From NCBI RefSeq assembly GCF_018326265.1, contig NZ_AP023360.1:4497501-4561500 (forward strand): a stretch of 64,000 bases of DNA, in the 5' to 3' direction. The stretch comes from Catellatospora sp. IY07-71 (GTDB lineage: Bacteria > Actinomycetota > Actinomycetes > Mycobacteriales > Micromonosporaceae). Under the pieces are notes generated by a model. It was not told the origin of the DNA. It did no database searches and saw only the letters and a program-made list of their open reading frames with translations. Every line of letters starts with the position of its first letter. Position 1 is the first letter of the stretch. A program made the position numbers and the translations under genes. This document shows positions 43,901-51,742 of this stretch, one piece after another.

Positions 43901-46900
43901 TGCCGACGCGCTCACCCCGAACCGCCAGTTCACCGCCGCGGAGATCATCGACGAGGTCCGCACCTCCTATGACGACCAGGCTTGGGGCGCCGCGCCGACG
44001 ATCGGCGAGGCCACCCGGACCGAGCAGCTCAAGGACTGGGTGAACAACGCATTCGTGCCGCTGACGGTCCAGCGGACGGCGTACGACGACTACGGCCGGG
44101 TCACCGAGCTATGGGACGTGGACGGCAAGCAGACCACGACGTCGTACACCCCGTCCGCGGACGGGCCGGTCACCGCGAACACGGTCGTCGGACCGCACGG
44201 CCTCATCACCACGACCACGACGGTGCAGCCGGCGTGGGGTGCGGTGACCGCTGAGGTCGACACCACGAACAACCGGCGTACGGATGTCACCTACGACGCG
44301 ATGGGCCGTGTGGAGAAGGTGTGGCGGCCGGGCCGGTCCAAGTCGCTGCACGCCAACACGCCCTCGTCCTGGTTCGTCTACAACCTGCGGAACAACGCGC
44401 CGTCAGTGGTGGAGACGCGACAGCTCGGACCCAACGGCGCGCTGATCAGTACCTTCACCTTCTACGACGGTCTGATGCGTCCACGTCAGACGCAAAGCGT
44501 CAAGGCCGACGGCGCCGTGGGCGCATTGATCACCGACACCTTCTACAACAGCGCCGGCCGGGAATGGCGGGAATTCGGGCCCTACCCGGTGGCCACCGCC
44601 CCGTCGGCCGTCTTCTCGCCGCATCCGGCCAGCGACTTCGAGAACATCGAGGTCTGGACGAAGACGGAGTACGACGGAGCCGGCCGGCCGGTGGAACTGG
44701 TCCAGTTCACCAAACTCGACGAGCTGTGGCGGACGTCGACCCGCTACCCGTCGGGTGACCGCACCGAGACCATTCCGCCCGCGGGTGGTTCCACGGTGTC
44801 CCGGGTGACCGACGCCAAGGGCCGGGTGACGCAGCTCTGGCAGCATCACGGCGCGAGCACCGCCTCCCCGTACGACCTCACGACCTACGACTACGACGCC
44901 AAGGGCAGGCTGGCGACGGTCGTCAACGCCGAGCCGGCCACCTGGACGTACGAGTACGACATCCGGGGCCGTCAGTACCGGGTGACCGACCCCGACGAGG
45001 GGGTGACGGTCAGCACCTTCGACGACGCCGGGCGCACCCTGACGATCACCGACGGCCGGGTTCCGGCCGTCACCCTGCACTACACCTACGATCAGCACGG
45101 CCGGAAGACAGGCCTCTACCAGGGCAGCGTCACTCCGGCCAACCGCCGCGCCAAGTGGGAGTACGACGGCCTGGCCAACGCCAAGGGCATGCTGACGTCG
45201 TCGACCCGGTACGTCGGCGGGGAGAGCGGTGCCGCGTACACCTCGCGGATCACCGGGCTCTCCGCCTTCGGTAAGCCGTCCCAGCAGACCATCACCATTC
45301 CCAGCGCGGAAGGTGATCTGCTCGCCGGGGACTACGTGTACGACTTCGGGTACAAGGCGAACGGCGAGCCGGCCACCACCCGGCTGCCTGCCATCGGCGA
45401 CACGGCCCGCAGCCTCGGCTGGGAGACGCTGACCACGGCTTACACCGCGACCGGCAAGCCGTACTCGCTCAGCACCGGAGCGACGTCGTGGCTGGTGACG
45501 GGGACGACCTACACCGAGTACGGCGAGCTCGGCGTGATCACCTTGCGGGACGGGACCACCAATCCGCAGGCACAGGTCGGCCACTACTACGACGAGCGAA
45601 CCCGTCGGCTGAGCCGGACGCTGGTCACCCGGGACACCGCGCCGACGGTTGTGTCGGACCTCCATTTCGACTACGACGACGCCGGCGGTATCACGCAGAT
45701 CGAAGAGAAGTCCGCGGTCGCCGGCGCGGAGACGCAGTGCTTCGCGCACGACCACCTCGACCGGCTGCGGGAGGCGTGGACGCTCGCCTCGGGCGCCTGC
45801 GGAGCCGTGCCGACCAGCACCGCCGTGCTCGGCGGGGCCGAGAAGTACTGGATCAGCTGGACCGTCGGCGCCGGCGGCAACCGGACCCAGCAGGTTCAGC
45901 ACAAGAGCACCGGCGACGTCACCACCAAGTACGTCTACCCTGCCACCGGGTCCCCGCAGCCGCACACGATGCGCCGTACCACCGACGGGGCTGATGCGAC
46001 CAAGGGCAACTACACGTACGACGCGATCGGCAACACGCTCTGCCGACCGGCCGGGACATCGCTGAACAACTGCTCCACCGGTGCCGGCAGCCAGATGCTC
46101 ACCTGGGACGCCGAGGGCAAGCTGGCCACGCTCGCCGACAGCACCGGCACCACCAGCTTCGTTTACGACGCCGATGGCAACCGGCTGCTGCGCAAGGATC
46201 CAGCCGGCACCACGCTCTACCTGCCCGGCCAGGAGTTCCGGGTCAACAAGACAGGCGACACGGTCATCTCGTGCGTCCGTTACTACACCTGGGCGGACAA
46301 GAACATCGCCCAGCGGGTCACCGACGGGTCGGTCACCGACAGGCTGACCTGGATGGTGGCCGACCGGCAGAACACCAGCAACATCACCATCGCCGCCACC
46401 GGGACCCAGGCCGTGGCGATCCGCAGACAGGACCCGTACGGAAACCCGCGTGGCGGGACCACCGGCACCTGGCCCTCGGGTCTGGACCGGGGCTACGTCG
46501 GCGGGACGCTCGACAACACCGGCCTGACCCATCTGGGCGCGCGGGAGTACGACCCGACGATCGGCCGGTTCCTGACGGTCGACCCGCTCGTCGACGTCGA
46601 AGACCCGCAGCAGATGAACGGGTACAGCTACGCCAACAACAGCCCGATCCTCTCGTCGGATCCGGACGGCCTGATCCCCTGTGATGACGACAGCTGCGGC
46701 GGTCGTGTCAAGGTGGCGATGCCCATCCTGGTCGACCCGCCCGTCTGCCGCCGACGCTGCACTCCCTCCTACACCAGGATCTCCAGGCCTCGGCTCGACT
46801 GGAAGAACATCAACTTCGCGTCCCACGACCCGGCGTTCGCGATGCGCTGGTTCGCTCATGCGGCCGACCGCATCGAGGACTATCTCGAACACCGAACGGG

Positions 46901-47459
46901 CTGGCGCCGAGCCGACCACACCATCGCGCTGGCGGCTGTGGAGGTGAGGATCGACGGCAAGCTCAAGACGAGAATGGTGGCTTTCGTCAGTTCCAAGCGG
47001 GTGAACCAGGACCTCATCGATGCGCTGAACGACGCCGGAGTGATCGCCTACCAGGCCAAACCGGGCACCGGCGCCACCGGCAAGGGCCACGCCGAGGCCG
47101 CCGCCGCGGCCTTCGGCGCTGACACGCGTGCCCAGCGCCAGGATCTCGGCGGCGAGATCGCGACCGTGCGAGCATTCGTGATGTCCGTGAAAGCATGCAA
47201 GGACGGAAAGTGCGACCAGGATGCGAACAAGTTCCTGCGCGGTCGGGGCCGTATCAAGAACGGATCCTTCGGCTTCATCGGCGGCCGTTCGCTGGACACG
47301 GACGAGATGGACGACATCCAGGACCTCATGCCCGACATCGAGAGGCGGCCGTTCAAGTATGTCTCGAAGCTCATCAGCCAGGGCTTCGGCCGCGGCACCG
47401 GTCGAGGGCCGCAACCCCTGCCCGCCATGGCCGACTTCGACGGCATCTCAGGAGATTGA
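40968..47459 (+). CDS. Secreted RHS/YD-repeat polymorphic toxin with deaminase-like C-terminus
   Basis: 2163 residues from ATG 40968 (GGGGGAG upstream). Sec signal peptide (LVAQATALAAATYGLFIPAP). An N-terminal SpvB-like/YD region is followed by a long run of YD repeats (YDYDAKGRLATV, YEYDIRGRQYRV, YTYDQHGRKTGL) and the RHS core end (REYDPTIGRFLTVDPLV, about residue 1860). The C-terminal 250 residues are unrelated to RHS. They contain HTIALAAVEVRIDG strands, GKGHAEAAAAAFGAD (the H-A-E of deaminase folds, about 2040) and ACKDGKC (about 2077), a C-x4-C variant of the usual C-x2-C. Likely released as a toxin; a small gene follows 3 bp after the stop. Confidence 0.85.
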   Translation: MVRAHGMGRPTSTWWRGGTVRGGGLRLVAQATALAAATYGLFIPAPAAAAAQAPQQVTQSLRNVAVGAGSVARPQAGRQTAEHRPGVATWPAAGVTTLDLPQGRARLSGLAARVDGPLPVPAPRMKAGAAPVWLAASATTSPARMIVEVLDREQAVAAGRDLLVRLTPVGTAAIGAEVRLSVDITGFRAAYGAGWSDRLRLKTLPAGCDRAVQARCAAQPLATTRTGDTLTAQVPVGGAATVVALSADTDSAAGAGDFSATSLQPSSTWTAGTSGGAFSWSYGLRVPPSLGGPGPGVTLNYNSQSVDGRTAATNSQPSWVGEGFDWDPGFIERRFISCSDDMSGSPNNTTKTGDMCWRGNNATMSLKGDSTELFYNASQGLWHGRSEEGSKIELKTGAVNGDGGDPGDTGEYWVLTSTDGTKYYFGLNRLQGWTAGKPETNSVQTVPVYGNHSTDPCNESAFADSDCMQAYRWNLDYVVDPHGNTMSLWWGRDANSYGERMSETTLRSYTRDAYLDRIDYGTHQRTLVNGVKTDTVFTAKPVPMRVDFTTGDRCLTNCTTHSDNWADTPWDLACTSSPCDNHSPSFWSSRRLQQIQTEIWDAGTTQMVPVERWTLTHSYPDPGDGTRAGMWLQKIAHAGVFGGGNVTVPDITFDPVMLPNRVDTALQNGLRPMNWARMAAITTETGGVIGVTYKPTECARGSLPTAHTNTKRCYPVRWAPEDLGGTPGQEITDWFHKYVVHEVAESDTVLQGAAASTSKVTRYEYIGGAAWRYAEDTAFTKDKYRTWNQWRGYETVQTYLGVGADQTRTDTRFFRGMHGDKASPTGGTDTVTVTDSKGLYAAAYPGQTVHDHDEFAGHTLETITYDSPAGSPLAGTVEKPWRSDPPTASQTVDGQTTYARFTNVSDSWAWTRLDGGRPDRVTRTAQEFDAIGMPVKVTDFGDLAETGDEQCTVTDYARNTSAYLMVHQSRVRRWALTCADALTPNRQFTAAEIIDEVRTSYDDQAWGAAPTIGEATRTEQLKDWVNNAFVPLTVQRTAYDDYGRVTELWDVDGKQTTTSYTPSADGPVTANTVVGPHGLITTTTTVQPAWGAVTAEVDTTNNRRTDVTYDAMGRVEKVWRPGRSKSLHANTPSSWFVYNLRNNAPSVVETRQLGPNGALISTFTFYDGLMRPRQTQSVKADGAVGALITDTFYNSAGREWREFGPYPVATAPSAVFSPHPASDFENIEVWTKTEYDGAGRPVELVQFTKLDELWRTSTRYPSGDRTETIPPAGGSTVSRVTDAKGRVTQLWQHHGASTASPYDLTTYDYDAKGRLATVVNAEPATWTYEYDIRGRQYRVTDPDEGVTVSTFDDAGRTLTITDGRVPAVTLHYTYDQHGRKTGLYQGSVTPANRRAKWEYDGLANAKGMLTSSTRYVGGESGAAYTSRITGLSAFGKPSQQTITIPSAEGDLLAGDYVYDFGYKANGEPATTRLPAIGDTARSLGWETLTTAYTATGKPYSLSTGATSWLVTGTTYTEYGELGVITLRDGTTNPQAQVGHYYDERTRRLSRTLVTRDTAPTVVSDLHFDYDDAGGITQIEEKSAVAGAETQCFAHDHLDRLREAWTLASGACGAVPTSTAVLGGAEKYWISWTVGAGGNRTQQVQHKSTGDVTTKYVYPATGSPQPHTMRRTTDGADATKGNYTYDAIGNTLCRPAGTSLNNCSTGAGSQMLTWDAEGKLATLADSTGTTSFVYDADGNRLLRKDPAGTTLYLPGQEFRVNKTGDTVISCVRYYTWADKNIAQRVTDGSVTDRLTWMVADRQNTSNITIAATGTQAVAIRRQDPYGNPRGGTTGTWPSGLDRGYVGGTLDNTGLTHLGAREYDPTIGRFLTVDPLVDVEDPQQMNGYSYANNSPILSSDPDGLIPCDDDSCGGRVKVAMPILVDPPVCRRRCTPSYTRISRPRLDWKNINFASHDPAFAMRWFAHAADRIEDYLEHRTGWRRADHTIALAAVEVRIDGKLKTRMVAFVSSKRVNQDLIDALNDAGVIAYQAKPGTGATGKGHAEAAAAAFGADTRAQRQDLGGEIATVRAFVMSVKACKDGKCDQDANKFLRGRGRIKNGSFGFIGGRSLDTDEMDDIQDLMPDIERRPFKYVSKLISQGFGRGTGRGPQPLPAMADFDGISGD

Positions 47460-47462
47460 CGG

Positions 47463-48053
47463 ATGAAACTCGACAAGCTACGCCGGTCGGTCATCGACTC
47501 GCTACGGGAACTGCCCTACCGCGGATATCTGGTGGCCGTCGGCGCGCTGTGCGCGGAACTCGCCGACCTCCATGCCGCTCGGGACACCGCGGAGGGGCGG
47601 GCGCTGGCCGGACGGACACTGGCGGTCCTGGCGGCGGCTGCCCAGACCTCGCCCGACGCGGTCCGGGCCGAGGCGCGCGAGGTGCTGCTCGACTGGCTCG
47701 GGCTGATGGGCCTGTCCCTCGATGATCCAGGCGATGACCTCGAGCTCCCCGACCTGCCGGTCGGGCCGGGTCCGGACGAGCTGTGGTGCGCCCTTCGCGA
47801 CGTGTCCGGGGAGCTGGCCGGCGAACTCGACCGGTACGAGACCGCCACCATGATGCAAGCCGCGCTGGCGGCCGCCGACGGTGACGGGGAGAGCGACGAA
47901 CGTCTCTCCATCACCGAAGGCAGAGTGGCGGACGAGCGCCGGCTGGGCGTTCAGTACATGGTCAAAGCCCTGGACGCCGTGGCACTGATCGCCGCGGACG
48001 CGTCAGGTTCCCGCACGGCATCCGAGGTACGGGCGGCGGTCTTCGGCCGATGA
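47463..48053 (+). CDS. Putative immunity protein for the RHS toxin
   Basis: 196 residues, starting 3 bp after the toxin stop. Almost all helical (RRSVIDSLRELPYRGYLVAV, RTLAVLAAAAQTSPDAVRAE, QYMVKALDAVALIAADA) and acidic in the middle (LDDPGDDLELPDLP). No signal peptide, so it stays in the cytoplasm. Family not recognised. Position directly behind a polymorphic toxin is the main evidence for the immunity role. Confidence 0.65.
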   Translation: MKLDKLRRSVIDSLRELPYRGYLVAVGALCAELADLHAARDTAEGRALAGRTLAVLAAAAQTSPDAVRAEAREVLLDWLGLMGLSLDDPGDDLELPDLPVGPGPDELWCALRDVSGELAGELDRYETATMMQAALAAADGDGESDERLSITEGRVADERRLGVQYMVKALDAVALIAADASGSRTASEVRAAVFGR

Positions 48054-48222
48054 ACCGCGGCAGGGCGCCCTCGGCACGCCGGGGGCGCCCTGCCGCGTCC
48101 GGCGAAGGATCTCCTTCGCCGTCCTTGGTGGGAAGGTGCTCGTCTGGGCGGCGAGCAGACGCGACATCGTGCTGTCCGCGGCAGGACAGCACGACGGCCG
48201 CCCGCGTGCGACCCTGGTCGCG

Positions 48223-49398
48223 ATGCGACCGCTCACCCTTTTCCGCGCCGCACTGCCGCTGCTTGCGGTGGCCGGGCTGAGCCTTGCCGGGCCGCCCGTG
48301 GTGGCAGTCGCTGCAGCCGCGCCAGCCGATCTGGGCACGCCGACGGTGCGCAGCCGGACCGTCGAGGTCGGACCGTGGCGGGTCCCGACGACCCACACCG
48401 TTTCCTGCGCACCCGGCGAGCAGTTGCTCAGCGGCGGCCACGGGGGCGCCGACCCGCGTCTCCGGATCCTCGGCAGCCGCCCCGCCGACCAGCAGGGTCT
48501 GCCCGTCACCGGCGGAACGCAGCCCCGCGGCTGGACCGTGGAGGTGCTCGACGAGCGCGGCACCGCCAGCACGCTCCGCATCAGCGCCCTATGCGTGGCC
48601 GGCGGCGAGCTGACGGCGTCGGCGTTCGCCAGTGCCCCGGCGGACGGTGCGGCGACCCCGCCGCAGGCCCAGTGCCCGTCCGGCATGGTGCGCTCCGGTG
48701 GCGGGTTCGCGGCGCAGTGGCACACCCGCTTCGGCGCGGCCGTGGTGACCGGCAGCAGCCCGGCCGGTGAGCGCGGCTGGGCCGTCAACGCGGGCCTCTC
48801 CCGGGGCCAGGAGCCGCTGCGGGCGACCGGCTGGATCACCACGTACGCCGTGTGCCTCACCGGGCCGGTGCGGCCGGTCGCCGTCGAGGACGTCGAGTTC
48901 GGCCTGGATACTCTGGCGCGCAAGTGCGTGCCCGGGATCGTCTCGGCCGTCTGCCTGGTGCCGCGCCTCGGCATCGCCACGGCGCACTGCCCGCCCGGCT
49001 CGCTGACCACGGGCGGCGGCTTCCAGCTCGTCGGCCCCGCGCCGCTGCGCGAGTACGCGCTGCTGGAGCACGGGCCGTCCGGGTACGCGACCTGGACGGT
49101 GCGGGTCAGCGCGTACACCACCGACGCCGCACCCGCGCCGATGCGCCTCACCCCGGTCTGCCTGTTCCCCGTCGCCACCCCGGACGCGCCGATCAGCGAC
49201 CTGCTCCCCGACCGCGGCGCCGACCGCAACCGGGCGCTGACCATCGGCGGCCTGCTCACGCTGCTGCTGCTCGCCTTGCTCGCCGTGCTCGCGCTGCGCC
49301 GGGGGCGACGGCGGCCCGCGCCCACGGGCGGGATCGAGGTCGTGGTGCGCACCGTACGCACCCGCTACCGCACCGACCAGTACCGGGAGGACGCGTGA
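48223..49398 (+). CDS. Secreted single-span surface protein
   Basis: 391 residues from ATG 48223. Signal peptide to about residue 32. The body has at least two related modules with Cys-x6-Gly-GGxF features (CAPGEQLLSGGHGGAD, CPSGMVRSGGGFAAQW, CPPGSLTTGGGFQLVG). A C-terminal transmembrane helix (LLTLLLLALLAVLAL) and basic tail (RRGRRR) anchor it facing outward. The next gene overlaps by 4 bp. Function unknown. Confidence 0.7.
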   Translation: MRPLTLFRAALPLLAVAGLSLAGPPVVAVAAAAPADLGTPTVRSRTVEVGPWRVPTTHTVSCAPGEQLLSGGHGGADPRLRILGSRPADQQGLPVTGGTQPRGWTVEVLDERGTASTLRISALCVAGGELTASAFASAPADGAATPPQAQCPSGMVRSGGGFAAQWHTRFGAAVVTGSSPAGERGWAVNAGLSRGQEPLRATGWITTYAVCLTGPVRPVAVEDVEFGLDTLARKCVPGIVSAVCLVPRLGIATAHCPPGSLTTGGGFQLVGPAPLREYALLEHGPSGYATWTVRVSAYTTDAAPAPMRLTPVCLFPVATPDAPISDLLPDRGADRNRALTIGGLLTLLLLALLAVLALRRGRRRPAPTGGIEVVVRTVRTRYRTDQYREDA

Positions 49399-50027
49399 CC
49401 ACCGTCCGCGACATCCTGTTCGGCGAGCTGCTGCCCGGCGAGGCCGGTGCGGCCGCCCGCGAGATCGAGCAGGCGGCCGAACGGCTGGCCGGGGCGGGCG
49501 TCGTCGGCGAGGGGCCGCAGGCACCCCCGCTCGCGCTGGCCCGCGCGGTGCTGGCGAAGGTGACCGAGCTGCTGGACATGGAGGTCAGTGACCTGCTGGT
49601 CGGCGCGTGGCGCACCCGGTCGGCGCTGCTGGCCGCCGCGCGGGAGACGCACGCCCAGCCCGGCCTGCGGCGCGAGGTGGGCATCCGCGGCTTCACCATG
49701 CCGTGGGAGTACGAGGCCGACGTGGACGTGGTCGTCGACGGCCGGACGGTGAGCACGCTGACCGCCGCGGTGACCCTGCGGCTCACGGTCACCGCACTGG
49801 CGGCGGTGGTCGAGGCGGGCCGGCTGACGGCGCTGACCGCGGGCGACGCGGTGGCCCACGGCGAGTTGCGGGTCCGCTGCTCCGCGCCGGAGGCCGAGCA
49901 CACCGTCGTCGAGCGCGAGCGCCCCGTCGATCTGCACCGCGAGCTGCGCCTCGGCGGCGGCGGGGTGGCGCTGATCGACGAGGCCCGCGCCGCCGAGGAG
50001 CCGTCCGGGACGGCCCGGCCTCAGTAG
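49395..50027 (+). CDS. Hypothetical cytoplasmic protein
   Basis: 210 residues from GTG 49395, overlapping the previous stop (GTGA). Helical N-terminal half, with WRTRSALLAAARETHA in the middle, then a beta region (WEYEADVDVVVDGRTVSTLT). No recognised family. Coupled to the surface protein gene. Its 3' end overlaps the convergent DinB gene by 7 bp. Confidence 0.6.
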   Translation: MTTVRDILFGELLPGEAGAAAREIEQAAERLAGAGVVGEGPQAPPLALARAVLAKVTELLDMEVSDLLVGAWRTRSALLAAARETHAQPGLRREVGIRGFTMPWEYEADVDVVVDGRTVSTLTAAVTLRLTVTALAAVVEAGRLTALTAGDAVAHGELRVRCSAPEAEHTVVERERPVDLHRELRLGGGGVALIDEARAAEEPSGTARPQ

Positions 50028-50533
50028 TAGCCGGTCTCGCCGTCGAGGATCTCGCGGATGGTGTCGAGGTGGCCGAGGTGCCGGGCGGTCTCCTCGATCA
50101 TGTGGATGATCATCCAGCGCAGGTTGGCCCGCGCCGAGGTGAAGTCGGGGTGTCGGCCGGTGTCGTCCAGCGAGTGCGCGGCGATGATCTCGTTGGACCG
50201 GGCGCAGGCCTGCTCGTACTCGTCGAGCAGCTCGGACAGCGGGCGGCCGGCCACCTTGAAGTCGAGATCCTCCTCGCTCTGGTCGAACGGCGGCGAGTCC
50301 GCGGCCCCGCCCAGGAACAGCACCTCGAACCAGCAGTGCTCGGTCCAGCGCAGATGTGACACGAGGCCAGCCACGGTCATCAGCGGCGAGGACGGCAGGA
50401 CGGCGCGGTGCGCGTCCGCGTCGGACAGGCCCTCGCACTTGTAGCGCACGATCGCGCGCTGCATGTCGTACCAGCCCATCAGGGCCGTGCGCTCGTCGGC
50501 GTCGAAGGGAGGGCGTACGCGGGGGATGCTCAT
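50021..50533 (-). CDS. DinB-family (DUF664-like) protein
   Basis: 170 residues from ATG 50533. The four-helix DinB fold is indicated by metal-ligand histidines in GLVSHLRWTEHCWFEVLFLG and MIIHMIEETARHLGHLDTIR. In actinomycetes these proteins resemble mycothiol-dependent enzymes; the reaction is unknown. Confidence 0.85.
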   Translation of the reverse strand: MSIPRVRPPFDADERTALMGWYDMQRAIVRYKCEGLSDADAHRAVLPSSPLMTVAGLVSHLRWTEHCWFEVLFLGGAADSPPFDQSEEDLDFKVAGRPLSELLDEYEQACARSNEIIAAHSLDDTGRHPDFTSARANLRWMIIHMIEETARHLGHLDTIREILDGETGYY

Positions 50534-50653
50534 GAGGGCCGACGCTAGCCCTGGGGGGCACGCCCCCGCAGCGGGTTTTCCGCCCCGGCCGCGTCGGCGG
50601 CGCCGCATCGGGTCAGGCTGGCGGAGTGCCATCGCGTACGGCAGCATGATCAC

Positions 50654-51553
50654 GTGACCGGATCGGATGCTCAGACGACGACCAGGGTGGGCGCGGTGTT
50701 CGTGCCGCAGCTGCCGCCGGAGCGGCTGCGGGCGGTGGCGCAGGCCGCCGACGAGGCCGGGCTCGACGAGCTGTGGCTGTGGGAGGACTGCTTCCTGGAG
50801 AGCGGCATCACGACGGCCGTCGCGGCGCTGGCCTGGACGCAGCGGCTGACCGTGGGCGTGGGGCTGCTGCCGGTGCCGCTGCGCAACGTCGCCATCACCG
50901 CGATGGAGCTGGCCACCGTGCACCGGCTGTTCCCGGGCCGGGCCCGCATCGCCGTCGGGCACGGCGTGCAGGACTGGATGGGCCAGGTCGGCGCGCGCGC
51001 CGAGTCACCGCTCACCCTGCTGCGCGAGCACCTGACCGCGCTGCGGGCCCTGCTGTCCGGGCAGTGCGTCACCGCCTCGGGCCGGTACGTGAAGCTGGAC
51101 GGCGTCGCGCTGGACTGGCCGCCGCCGGCCGTGCCCGAGCTGCTGTCCGGCGCGACGGGCGACCACACGCTGCGCCTGGCCGGCGAACTGGCCGACGGCA
51201 CCATCCTCACCGGCGGCAGCACCGTCGCGCAGGTACGCCGGGCGCGCGGGCTGATCGACGAGGGCCGGGCCCGCGCCGGGCGCACCGACCCGCACCGCAT
51301 CGTGGTGTACCTGCACTGCGCGACCGGTCCCGACGCCGCGTCCCGGATGGAGGCCGAGCGGGTGCGCTGGGGATACGACACCATGGACGGCCACGGCGTG
51401 GCCGGGGGCGCCGAGGCGGTGGCGGACGCGGTGCGCGCCTGGGCGGCGGCAGGCGCCGACACGGTCGTGCTGCAACCCACCCCGGACGACCCCGACCCGG
51501 AGGGTTTCATGACGTTCGCCGCCCAGGAGGTCGCCCCCCTGGTCCGCGCCTGA
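50654..51553 (+). CDS. LLM-class (luciferase-like, F420/flavin) oxidoreductase
   Basis: 299 residues from GTG 50654. TIM-barrel features of the bacterial luciferase family: VGVGLLPVPLRNVAITAMEL, RIAVGHGVQDWMGQVGA, PELLSGATGDHTLRLAGELA, ADGTILTGGSTVAQVRRA. Probably uses F420 or FMN; the substrate is not evident. Monocistronic. Confidence 0.88.
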   Translation: MTGSDAQTTTRVGAVFVPQLPPERLRAVAQAADEAGLDELWLWEDCFLESGITTAVAALAWTQRLTVGVGLLPVPLRNVAITAMELATVHRLFPGRARIAVGHGVQDWMGQVGARAESPLTLLREHLTALRALLSGQCVTASGRYVKLDGVALDWPPPAVPELLSGATGDHTLRLAGELADGTILTGGSTVAQVRRARGLIDEGRARAGRTDPHRIVVYLHCATGPDAASRMEAERVRWGYDTMDGHGVAGGAEAVADAVRAWAAAGADTVVLQPTPDDPDPEGFMTFAAQEVAPLVRA

Positions 51554-51611
51554 CCACGGTCACGGTCGAAGCCCCGTCACGGCCAAGCTGTGGGTTGCCG
51601 GTCGCGGCGTT

Positions 51612-51700
51612 GATCGCGAGTTCGTGTCATGATCTGCACTCCAGCCGCAGACCAGGACACGAGACCGTGATCATCGAGCGGAACCGCGCGATCATCGCGC
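51612..51700. repeat. Imperfect intergenic inverted repeats
   Basis: GATCGCGAGTTCGTGTC (51612-51628) pairs with 51656-51672 at 13 of 17 positions. GCGCGAT-C-ATCGCGC at 51686-51700 is a perfect small palindrome 42 bp before the FUSC gene start. The first may be a diverged dispersed element, the second a promoter operator. Confidence 0.5.
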
Positions 51701-51742
51701 GAACCGGCCGCGCGGGGCCGCGATTCAGGGGACGCTGATGGC

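Noticed and set aside
42400-47100. Many minus-strand frames inside the RHS gene
   Set aside because: All lie antisense to continuous YD-repeat coding and have no start signals or domains.
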